Shown here: positions 55,693 to 62,918 of the stretch, piece after piece
Layout of the letters: each line of letters starts with the position of its first letter
Numbering within the stretch: position 1 is the first letter of the stretch
Source of the DNA: Neobacillus niacini
Lineage (GTDB): Bacteria; Bacillota; Bacilli; Bacillales; Cytobacillaceae
Assembly: GCF_000759675.1 (NCBI RefSeq)
Contig: NZ_BAWM01000098.1
Location: 62,001 to 126,000 of the forward strand
Reading direction: 5' to 3'
DNA: 64,000 nt
Translations under genes and position numbers: made by a program
The notes under the pieces: model-generated
What the model was told of the DNA's origin: nothing
The model's database searches: none
Seen by the model: the letters and a program-made list of their open reading frames with translations, nothing else

Positions 55693-55812
55693 GTCCTAGC
55701 AGGATGGAAAAGTCTCGAAAAATTGAAAATCATTCTAAATTAAGTTCATGATTTGGATAAAATTAATGAAATTTTTACTGAATACTGCCGCCTCAAAAAT
55801 AGTAAAAAAAAA

Positions 55813-55840
55813 AAGGGATTCAATTCGAAATGAACCCCTT
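55813..55840 (-). terminator. Terminator of the thioesterase gene (AAGGGATTCACT family)
   Basis: AAGGGATTCA pairs with TGAACCCCTT (one G-T), flanked by A and T runs. Stem is related to those at 36030, 38053 and 62812. Confidence 0.75.
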
Positions 55841-55952
55841 CTTTTTATAATTGTTCTTAATACTTTATATATATCCGCTTTGCAATTTTCATTGATTGAT
55901 AAATTTCGTTTTATGTTTTAGTCAATCCTTAACCTATCTTTCCCACCAAGTA

Positions 55953-56354
55953 TTAGCTTCTTAAGATTTTAAAGGTACCAATTCCCTTAGCCAAGAGTTT
56001 CCCCTCGTAATTCCTAATTTCTCCTTCAGCTGAAACAACTTTATAACCTTGATGAAGTATTTTGGCAGTTGCAATTATTTTTTCACCTTCAACTGCAGGT
56101 GCGAAATAACTAATATTTAAATTAACTGTTACCAAAGGATGACCTGCGTGTTTACGAAGATTCACACCTATTACTATATCCAGAAGTGAAGCGTAAACCC
56201 CACCATGCAGTGTTCCATTGGGATTCAATTTGGATGAAGAAACAGGCAGCTGCAGGATTATCTCCCCACCATCCAATTGAATCATATCAAATCCCAATGA
56301 AACATCGAAACTATTACAAAGTTCTGCCCTATTCATCCAATTATTCACAAACAT
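55953..56354 (-). CDS. PaaI-type hotdog acyl-CoA thioesterase
   Basis: 133 residues, single hotdog domain. NPNGTLHGGVYASLLD is the PaaI/YbgC-like catalytic stretch (Asn, His-Gly-Gly, Asp). GAGGGAATACC precedes ATG. It may release CoA from dead-end acyl-CoAs of the pathway. The fragment at 43854-43976 is a truncated relative. Confidence 0.87.
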   Translation of the reverse strand: MFVNNWMNRAELCNSFDVSLGFDMIQLDGGEIILQLPVSSSKLNPNGTLHGGVYASLLDIVIGVNLRKHAGHPLVTVNLNISYFAPAVEGEKIIATAKILHQGYKVVSAEGEIRNYEGKLLAKGIGTFKILRS

Positions 56355-56573
56355 GGTATTCCCTCACTTTATTCTTTAGTTCTCCTTAATCTATTTTGAT
56401 CGACCATGAAATACACAGGAAAACATTATCCTGAGCAGCTTTATATTAAATGAGCTTATATACACATTGATTTCTTAATTCAATTTGGTATGACCAACGA
56501 TTAAACCCTCAATAATATAGAAGGAAAAATATCCAAACGGTTATAGAATCTAGTAGACTTTATAAAAGCCTGG

Positions 56574-56618
56574 ACATTGAGAGATACTTTAGGAAAACAT
56601 ATATAACTATAAATGGAA
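56574..56618 (-). promoter_or_regulatory. Degenerate promoter-like repeat a (before thioesterase)
   Basis: CATTGAGAGATACTTTAGGA and then AAACATATATAACTATAAAT. Near-copy of the repeat at 56804. The core GATACTTTAGGAAAACAT resembles GGTACGTTTAGGAAATTC of element copy 6, so this may be a distant version of the shared element. Confidence 0.45.
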
Positions 56619-56639
56619 TCGAGAATTATAATTTTTGGA

Positions 56640-56723
56640 CTATTCTTCTTCCTCATCATGCAAAGCATAATAAAGCATTTCGGTAATTTCACCGACAGCG
56701 TTTAAGTGTTCGTACTTTTCCAT
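56640..56723 (-). CDS. 27-residue acidic small protein
   Basis: ATG at 56723 follows GGAGGG by 6 bp, a strong ribosome binding site. The 27-residue product starts MEKYEHLNAVGEITEMLYYA and ends in four Glu. It is helical and acidic. A degenerate promoter-like repeat lies about 80 bp upstream. Function unknown; translation is likely from the signals but unproven. Confidence 0.5.
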   Translation of the reverse strand: MEKYEHLNAVGEITEMLYYALHDEEEE

Positions 56724-56803
56724 GTTTATCCCTCCTGTTTATTACTTATTTTGAAAAACCAGTTGTAAGAAGTTAAACTTCGGATGAAAAAATAATCTAT
56801 GTG

Positions 56804-56846
56804 GAACATTGAGGGATACATTAGGAAAAATATAAAACTATAAAAT
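56804..56846 (-). promoter_or_regulatory. Degenerate promoter-like repeat b (before small protein gene)
   Basis: CATTGAGGGATACATTAGGA and then AAAATATAAAACTATAAAAT. It differs from repeat a at only a few positions. It lies upstream of the 27-residue gene on the same strand. Confidence 0.45.
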
Positions 56847-56891
56847 GAATGGCTGGTTTAAATGAATCCCATTTAATCAGTAATGAATAAA

Positions 56892-56954
56892 GACCGTAAT
56901 TGAGTACCGTGAAAGGTCATAGCTGTACCTAATTTCACATTACTCAATACGGTC
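56892..56954. repeat. Imperfect inverted repeat, copy 2 (GACC...GGTC palindrome)
   Basis: GACCGTAATTGAGTACCGTG at the left and TTTCACATTACTCAATACGG then TC at the right. Nearly the same sequence as 54152-54212, including the following AGTTT. It is also at the end of a gene cluster, 24 bp after the stop of the MaoC C-subunit gene. Confidence 0.55.
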
Positions 56955-56977
56955 AGTTTAGAAAAGTAGATGATTTA

Positions 56978-57385
56978 CTAATTCCTAGATGGCAAAGTTG
57001 CTTCAAAAATTCCAGCTACTTTTACTTCGCCTTCGCTGTTCTTCGCTAGTACTTCTGCTACCACAATATTGTCAGCCTTTTTCTCTAACACTTTACCCAC
57101 GATTTGGATTTCTTCGCCAGGGAAAGTCATTTTACTAAAACGTACTTGTAATTTCTTAATATTTTTTCTAGAAACCCATGAGGTAACTCCTTGGGATAAC
57201 ATCCCCATAATCAACATTCCATGAGCGAGAATTTTCATACCTGCTTTCTCAGCGACCTCTTCCACCAGATGAAGGGGATGAAAATCACCAGAAGCACCTG
57301 CAAACCTTACAAGTTGAACGCGGGTGATAGGTTCCTTTTTCAATACTGGGAACTCAAAGCCTTCCTCTACATCCTCATAAAACAT
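56978..57385 (-). CDS. MaoC-like dehydratase subunit, C-terminal type
   Basis: 135 residues. Hydratase-2 motif FAGASGDFHPLHLVEEVAEK with Asp and His, then LAHGMLIMGMLSQG. Small subunit of a heteromeric enoyl-CoA hydratase, paired with the next upstream gene. Together they would hydrate an enoyl-CoA between the dehydrogenase and SDR steps. AAAGGAG precedes ATG. It is the last gene of the thiolase operon. Confidence 0.87.
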   Translation of the reverse strand: MFYEDVEEGFEFPVLKKEPITRVQLVRFAGASGDFHPLHLVEEVAEKAGMKILAHGMLIMGMLSQGVTSWVSRKNIKKLQVRFSKMTFPGEEIQIVGKVLEKKADNIVVAEVLAKNSEGEVKVAGIFEATLPSRN

Positions 57386-57414
57386 GCTACATTTCTCCTT
57401 TCATTTATACGAAA

Positions 57415-57867
57415 TTAATGTCGGTGCAATAATGTGTTTCTCGTAAGCGCAACCAATTCGTCTCGTTGATTACGATATTGATTTTCCGTTACGATGATAT
57501 CCATGGCACCGGAACTTGCTGTCTTCGTTTCAGCCTCTACCACTTTGCTGGTTACGGACAGGACATCTCCAGCCACAATATCTCCCAGATATTCATAGGC
57601 TTGCTGACCATGTAACACTCTAACTAAGTTTAATCCTAGCTTTTCTACTTTTTCTACTGAGCCCATTCCGCCCCACAGGTCAATCACTTGTAAAAAAGTA
57701 GGTGGCATTGGAATACCTTCATACCCTTCTTTTTTTGCTGCTTCCAAATCAAAGTAAATTGGGTTATCATCACCAAGGGCGAGTGCTAGTTCTTTGATTT
57801 TTCCTTTTTCCACAGCCATGCTGTATGGTTCAAATTCAAGGCCAATTAGATCTTTCACGTTTGACAC
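57415..57867 (-). CDS. MaoC-like dehydratase subunit, N-terminal type (FAS1-like)
   Basis: 150 residues. Hotdog protein of the N-terminal MaoC-like type (HadA/HadC, ChsH class), with GMPMPPTFLQVIDLWGG-like text (here GIPMPPTFLQVIDLWGG) but no hydratase-2 dyad, as expected for the non-catalytic partner. GTG start with AGGTG 7 bp upstream. It is 29 bp from the catalytic subunit gene, so they likely form a heterodimer acting on bulky or branched enoyl-CoAs, as do related sterol-pathway enzymes. Confidence 0.85.
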   Translation of the reverse strand: MSNVKDLIGLEFEPYSMAVEKGKIKELALALGDDNPIYFDLEAAKKEGYEGIPMPPTFLQVIDLWGGMGSVEKVEKLGLNLVRVLHGQQAYEYLGDIVAGDVLSVTSKVVEAETKTASSGAMDIIVTENQYRNQRDELVALTRNTLLHRH

Positions 57868-57954
57868 GTTCAGTCACCTCTTTTGAATAATTAATATCTT
57901 GTTTAAGGACACGCGGTCTTAGTTACCAAATAACTCTAGTTTTACAAGAGATTA

Positions 57955-58770
57955 CTAGGTTAATGAACCACCGTTTACACCTAGCACTTGTCCATTTACA
58001 TAGTTGGACAATGGGGAAGCTAGGAATAAAATACTTGCCGCTGCTTCCTCGGCACTACCAACACGTTTTTGTGGAATACCGTTAATTAACATGTTACGTA
58101 CTTTTTCAGGTATACCTACTACTTCTCCATTGATTACCGTTCCTTCTTCTTTAGGTCGTGTTAAACGCGTATCAATAAATCCAAAAGCTACTGCATTACT
58201 GTTGATGTTAAATTGTCCCCATTCCTTCGCAACCACTTTAGTAAATCCGATAACTCCCGCCTTAGCTGAGGAATAGTTGGCCTGTCCCATATTCCCTCTT
58301 ACACCTGAACCAGAGGAAACGTTGATAATTTTTCGATGATGAACGATGCCTTGCTCAATCTCTTTTTTCGCCACGTCGCGCATATATGGAGATGCCGCAC
58401 GAACTAAACGGAATGGAGCGAGCAAGTGGATGTCTAAAATTTCCTGGAACTGTTCATCTGACATCTTATGAAGTAAACCGTCAAGGCAATAGCCTGCGTT
58501 ATTCACGATAATATCCAATCGACCAAAGGTAGAAATGGCCGCCTCTACCACTTGCTTCGGCAATTCAGGATTTCTAAGATTTCCACAGATTGAGATGGCA
58601 TCGCTTCCGATTCCTTTGATTTCCTCTACTACCTCAGAAGCAAGTTTTTCATCTAGATCTGCTACTACCACACGCGCACCATGTTCAGCAAACATCAGTG
58701 CAGTTGCTTTACCGATTCCAGATCCTGCTCCTGTAACAATTGCTACTTGATTCTCCAATAATTTCCCCAT
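57955..58770 (-). CDS. Short-chain dehydrogenase/reductase (probable 3-hydroxyacyl-CoA dehydrogenase)
   Basis: 271 residues. TGAGSGIG, NNAG, NVSSGSGVRGNMG with Ser, YSSAKAG, C-terminal NGGSLT. The insert around residues 125-140 resembles MFE-2/17-beta-HSD4-type SDRs. Between the thiolase and the MaoC pair in an operon, it fits the third step of beta-oxidation of a branched or bulky acyl-CoA. Confidence 0.88.
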   Translation of the reverse strand: MGKLLENQVAIVTGAGSGIGKATALMFAEHGARVVVADLDEKLASEVVEEIKGIGSDAISICGNLRNPELPKQVVEAAISTFGRLDIIVNNAGYCLDGLLHKMSDEQFQEILDIHLLAPFRLVRAASPYMRDVAKKEIEQGIVHHRKIINVSSGSGVRGNMGQANYSSAKAGVIGFTKVVAKEWGQFNINSNAVAFGFIDTRLTRPKEEGTVINGEVVGIPEKVRNMLINGIPQKRVGSAEEAAASILFLASPLSNYVNGQVLGVNGGSLT

Positions 58771-58841
58771 TATATTTCTTCCTCTCTATTCTCAATTATT
58801 TATTTTTTCATCTCACATAAATCTAATAAATGTGGATGCTA

Positions 58842-60020
58842 TTATCCCATACGATACATCGTTACGACGCAAGCTCCACCAAGACCCAGGTTGTGTTGTA
58901 GCGCGATTCTCGCATTTTCCACTTGCCGTTTCTGTGCTTGACCACGAAGCTGCCAAACAAGCTCGGTACACTGAGCCAGACCCGTTGCCCCGATTGGATG
59001 CCCTTTTGACATCAAACCACCGGAAGGACCAACCACGACTTTTCCACCGTAGGTGTTATCTCCGTCATGAATAAATTTTTCAGCTCCACCTTCTTCACAT
59101 AAACCAAGTCCTTCATATGTAACGACCTCACTTGGTGTGAAGCAATCATGCAGTTCTAATACATCTATTTCATCAGGACCAATACCTGCAGCTTCATAAA
59201 CTTGTTTGGCAGCACGTCGGGTCATGTCTGCTCCTACTAAATTCATAATATTATCGTTAGTAATGCTTAAATCGGTTGTTAATGCTTGAGCTACAATTTC
59301 AACAGCTTGGGAAATACCATGCTTCTTGGCGAATTCCTCACTACATACAATCGCAGCAGCAGCTCCACAAGTTGGCGGGCAGGCCATGAGGCGTGTCATA
59401 TTTGGCATTAACTTAGGAGCACTCATAACTTCTTCGAGTGTTAACGGTTTACTGAAAAGTGAAAATGGATTTTGAACTGCATGACTCCTTGTTTTCACGG
59501 CTACTCTTGCAAAAATGTCTGGATTTGCCCCGTATTTCTCAATATATTCCTCAGCAGCAGATCCAAAAAGCCTGATCGCTCTAGGTGTTTGAGGCACCTC
59601 AGGCCACAACTCCACTAATCGTTCTTGAAGCCATTCAACCGGTGAAATCCGGTCATCCCAGTGAGATTTTAATGCCCCTGGCTGCATTTCTTCAAATCCA
59701 ACCGCGAGTGCACACTCGACTGCACCAGACTCAACCGCTTGTCTAGCCAAGTACAGCGCTGTTGAACCAGATGAACAGTTGTTATTAACATTTATAATTG
59801 GGATCCCTGTCATTCCCACCATATATAATGCTTTTTGACCACAAGTACTGTCACCGTAGATGTAACTTGCATACGCCTGCTGAATTTCGGAATAATCTAT
59901 TCCTGCATCTTCTAATGCTCCCTTTACTGCTTTAGCTGCCATCACTGGATACGGTTCTTGCAGACCAGGCTTTTTAAAAGGGATCATATTTACTCCGATT
60001 ATTTTTGCTTTTTTACCCAT
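58842..60020 (-). CDS. SCP-x/Ltp-type thiolase
   Basis: 392 residues. Active-site Cys in [11 protein letters not shown] (about residues 73-83), the VVGPSGGLMSKGHPIGATG block with catalytic His near 340, and LELHDCFTPSE, as in the SCP-2/3-oxoacyl-CoA thiolase group that handles methyl-branched and sterol side-chain substrates. No DUF35 partner gene is adjacent. GGAGG precedes ATG. It heads the operon with an SDR and the MaoC pair and is driven by promoter-element copy 10. A fragment of a second copy is at 35690-35845. Confidence 0.92.
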   Translation of the reverse strand: MGKKAKIIGVNMIPFKKPGLQEPYPVMAAKAVKGALEDAGIDYSEIQQAYASYIYGDSTCGQKALYMVGMTGIPIINVNNNCSSGSTALYLARQAVESGAVECALAVGFEEMQPGALKSHWDDRISPVEWLQERLVELWPEVPQTPRAIRLFGSAAEEYIEKYGANPDIFARVAVKTRSHAVQNPFSLFSKPLTLEEVMSAPKLMPNMTRLMACPPTCGAAAAIVCSEEFAKKHGISQAVEIVAQALTTDLSITNDNIMNLVGADMTRRAAKQVYEAAGIGPDEIDVLELHDCFTPSEVVTYEGLGLCEEGGAEKFIHDGDNTYGGKVVVGPSGGLMSKGHPIGATGLAQCTELVWQLRGQAQKRQVENARIALQHNLGLGGACVVTMYRMG

Positions 60021-60078
60021 ACAATCTCCCCTCCTCTTTTTTTATATAAAGATAATTTAATAAGATTCTCAATTATAC

Positions 60079-60160
60079 GAATCTTTATAATTATGATAAT
60101 TTTATAATATGATTTATAAAAGGTTAGAAATTTAAAGGTACGTTAAGTAAATATTAATGA
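60079..60160 (-). promoter_or_regulatory. Shared bipartite promoter element, copy 10 (thiolase operon)
   Basis: GAATCTTTATAATTATGATA at the left and TAAAGGTACGTTAAGTAAAT at the right, 58 bp between block starts. The -10-like TTATCAT is about 75 bp from the thiolase ATG. Confidence 0.8.
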
Positions 60161-60250
60161 TTTAATATTGCCAACAAAAAAATGCTCATAAATGCACCGG
60201 TAACTTTAATTAAAAAAGCTACCACAAACTTTATATATATCTTCTAAACA

Positions 60251-60287
60251 AAAGAAGGGATGTACCCTATGTAGGGAACCCCTCTTT
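60251..60287 (-). terminator. Terminator-like imperfect hairpin
   Basis: AAAGAAGGG pairs roughly with CCCCTCTTT, with an inner CCCTATG/TAGGG stem. It is a weaker member of the hairpin family found between gene ends and promoter elements. Confidence 0.5.
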
Positions 60288-60357
60288 AGTTTAAATATCC
60301 GTTATCCTCGGCGATGATATGCTCCCAATTTTTCAGTGCCAAAGGAACAATATTTAT

Positions 60358-60540
60358 TCACCTTAATCTATTAACTGAATATATAAGCCCACCATTATTT
60401 CGCTCTTCTATTATTAAATTAAGAGCTAATAAATAATCGAGTTGTCCAATTGTTTCAAACAATGAAAACCCCAGTCGTGACTTATAGCTTTTAGGAAAAC
60501 GTCTACTCAATTCAAAGGCAGTCATCGGCTCTTCCAAGAA
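60358..60540 (-). pseudogene. C-terminal remnant of a metallo-beta-lactamase-fold hydrolase gene
   Basis: The minus strand reads PMTAFELSRRFPKSYKSRLG and then FSLFETIGQLDYLLALNLII, ending RLR. This corresponds to the C-terminal helix block of the hydrolase at 34635-35615 ([15 protein letters not shown]). No N-terminal or metal-binding part remains. It lies between a transporter remnant and a terminator. Confidence 0.7.
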
Positions 60541-60587
60541 CTCTCACCAGCTTTTATCAGTTGGAAATAAATAGATCTATTCTTTTA

Positions 60588-60846
60588 TTACGCAGTCATC
60601 TCTTCAGAGACAGTCGTTTCTTTATTGTTATCAGGTCTAACAATCAATAAGTTGAGAATAGCTATTAGAAGAAATAACCCAACCATGACGTATATGGAAT
60701 AATTGAAACCAAGTGCAAGGTTTGCTCCGGCAGCTTGTACTAAGTACCTGAGATGGTATAGGCCATCTTCATTGGAGCTAACTTTACGACTTTTGTTAAA
60801 TAAACAGGTGCCCATAACGCCACCCAAATAATAAGCCAATAATTTT
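60588..60846 (-). pseudogene. Frameshifted C-terminal fragment of an MFS transporter gene
   Basis: One frame gives IIWVALWAPVYLTKVVKLAP and MKMAYTISG, and after a one-base shift another gives YLVQAAGANLALGFNYSIYV followed by a last membrane helix and a charged tail. Together they form the last two helices of a symporter-like transporter. The N-terminal ten helices are absent. It starts directly after the stop of the ligase C gene. Confidence 0.75.
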
Positions 60847-60848
60847 GA

Positions 60849-62447
60849 TTATTTTCTATTCATTTGTTCAAGATTTTCCTCAACCAATTCACGACGCAAA
60901 ATTTTTCCAACGCCTGATTTTGGTAATTGATCCCTGAATTCTATTTTTCTGGGTACTTTGTATTTGGCCATCCGCTCTCTGCACCATTCAATGATTTCTT
61001 CTTCCGTAGTTGAATGCTCTGCCTTTAAAACAATGGCTGCTTTGACTGTTTCTCCACGATAGGCATCTGGAATACCAAATGTACACGCTTCTGCTACCGC
61101 TGGATGTTGATAAAGTACTTCGTCAACCTCATTAGGATAGATATTGTAACCTCCAGCAATAATCATTTCTTTTTTCCTACCGACAACGTACAAAAACCCA
61201 TCTCCATCCAGCGTGCCCAAATCACCTGTATACAGCCACCCATTCCGTAGGCTACGTGCTGTCTCTTCTGGTTTTTTCCAGTAACCCTTCATAATTTGTG
61301 GACTCTTTAAGAGTATCTCACCGGGTTCGCCAATTGGCAGTTCCTTCATACCTGTTTCGAGATCAACGATTTTAACCTCCGTGTTTGGAACAGGTATGCC
61401 TGTACTCCTTGTTTTGATAACATCTTTACTAAATGTTCGAATGCAAATAGCGTTGGATTCCGTCAATCCATATGTTTCAGAAATTCGCACACCAGATTTT
61501 TGTTCAAAAGCTTGCAGCACTTCTAGAGGAATAGGAGCAGATCCCGTTCTGCATACTTTCAAAGAGCTTAAGTCATCCTCCTTAAAATCATGATGATTTA
61601 ACAATGCAACAAAGACAGTTGGTGGCACAGAAATTTGAGATGGACGATATTTTCTGATCATGTAGAGGGCATCGTCAGGACGGAAGTGCTTTATTGGAAT
61701 ATAGGCTCCTGCATAGAAGATACAGGACAACATTACCATCAAACCAGCACCATGAAACATCGGGAATATACCAAAAAAGCGTTCCCCTGGGCGTTGAAGA
61801 GCCCCGGCGTCTGTGAGATACGTATGGTACACGCTGGCTGCAGTATTATAATGGGTACTCATAACTCCTTTTGGAGTGCCAGTTGTTCCCCCAGTATACT
61901 GGAGAACAGCAACATCTTCTCTACTATTGATTTGCAGCGAGGGAATATCATCGTTCTCTTCATCTATCCAATTGTATAAATATGGATTACGATTATTATC
62001 CTTATCAATTGTAACGATTGAAAGCTTCTTTCTATAACTAATACGGTCCAATTTCTCAATCTGATTACTCTCACAAACCAACCACGATGGTTCTGAATCA
62101 CCCAGCATAAAATTCAATTCGTGCTGCTGATACATTGGATTCAACTGAACGACAATACCTCCCAATCGTTGAACACCGAAATAAGCGATTATGTATTCTT
62201 TGCAGTTGTACAGCATAATACCCAATCGATCACCCTTCTTAAATCCACGTCGATGTAATGCAGCAGCAAAGCGGTCAACTGCTTGTTTAAGTTCGGTATA
62301 GGTGAGCTCTACGTCACCATCGATGATGGCTTTATGATTAGGAAAATCTTGAGTAGCACGTTCTAGAAAATGGTATATGGAACAAGATGGTATTTCTACT
62401 TCGAACGGTATGGTTTTTGGATAAAAGGCATACCATGGTTTTTTCAT
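60849..62447 (-). CDS. Acyl-CoA synthetase / AMP-forming CoA ligase (paralogue C)
   Basis: 532 residues of the ANL superfamily. P-loop YTGGTTGTPKG, GLTESNAICI, hinge GFLYVVGRKKEMIIAGG, and PKSGVGKILRREL with the catalytic Lys. It is clearly diverged from paralogues A and B, with a different N-terminus (MKKPWYAFYPKTIPFEVEI), so it probably activates a different acid of the pathway. GAGGGG precedes ATG. Promoter-element copy 11 lies about 165 bp upstream. Confidence 0.93.
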   Translation of the reverse strand: MKKPWYAFYPKTIPFEVEIPSCSIYHFLERATQDFPNHKAIIDGDVELTYTELKQAVDRFAAALHRRGFKKGDRLGIMLYNCKEYIIAYFGVQRLGGIVVQLNPMYQQHELNFMLGDSEPSWLVCESNQIEKLDRISYRKKLSIVTIDKDNNRNPYLYNWIDEENDDIPSLQINSREDVAVLQYTGGTTGTPKGVMSTHYNTAASVYHTYLTDAGALQRPGERFFGIFPMFHGAGLMVMLSCIFYAGAYIPIKHFRPDDALYMIRKYRPSQISVPPTVFVALLNHHDFKEDDLSSLKVCRTGSAPIPLEVLQAFEQKSGVRISETYGLTESNAICIRTFSKDVIKTRSTGIPVPNTEVKIVDLETGMKELPIGEPGEILLKSPQIMKGYWKKPEETARSLRNGWLYTGDLGTLDGDGFLYVVGRKKEMIIAGGYNIYPNEVDEVLYQHPAVAEACTFGIPDAYRGETVKAAIVLKAEHSTTEEEIIEWCRERMAKYKVPRKIEFRDQLPKSGVGKILRRELVEENLEQMNRK

Positions 62448-62612
62448 GATATTAAACTCCCCTCAACAAATAAGTTAAATGACTAGAGCTAATGACTGAC
62501 ACATTCAATTTGAGTCGGACATTGTAAACGCTTTCCGAGATTAGATGGATCTTAATTATTTTTCTCCCCTCAAACGTTTCGATTTGATAACTGAAAAAAT
62601 TCTAAATAATAA

Positions 62613-62692
62613 GAATCTTAACAATTATGATAATTTTATATTTTCATTTTTAAAAGTTCAGGAACTAAAAGGTACGTTAAGTAAATTTTAAG
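62613..62692 (-). promoter_or_regulatory. Shared bipartite promoter element, copy 11 (ligase C)
   Basis: GAATCTTAACAATTATGATA at the left and TAAAAGGTACGTTAAGTAAA at the right, 58 bp between block starts. Confidence 0.8.
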
Positions 62693-62811
62693 AGCTTTAC
62701 ATACAAAGGGAAAATCCATAAAAAAATGAAAAATATAAATTTTGGTTTTTACAAAGTAAAAAGGAATTTCTCAGGCGTCTGCAGAATTTAGGATGCATCA
62801 ACTTAACAAAA

Positions 62812-62843
62812 GAAGGGATTCACTATAAAAGTGAATCCCTTTT
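62812..62843 (-). terminator. Terminator of the CoA-transferase gene (AAGGGATTCACT family)
   Basis: AAGGGATTCAC pairs perfectly with GTGAATCCCTT over a 6-nt loop, followed by T-rich sequence on both sides. Confidence 0.85.
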
Positions 62844-62918
62844 GGTTTAATTATTTCTTATATTCAATGATGTTTAGTTCATAGAGTGATACTTATTTGA
62901 TTTAGATTTTAATCAAGT

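Noticed and set aside
24288-62692. Repeated element as a sigma-54 promoter
   Set aside because: The TGGCAC-N5-TTGCA pattern is absent from the copies.
24288-62692. Repeated element as an insertion sequence or MITE
   Set aside because: It has no terminal inverted repeats or target-site duplications, and all copies share orientation and position relative to genes.
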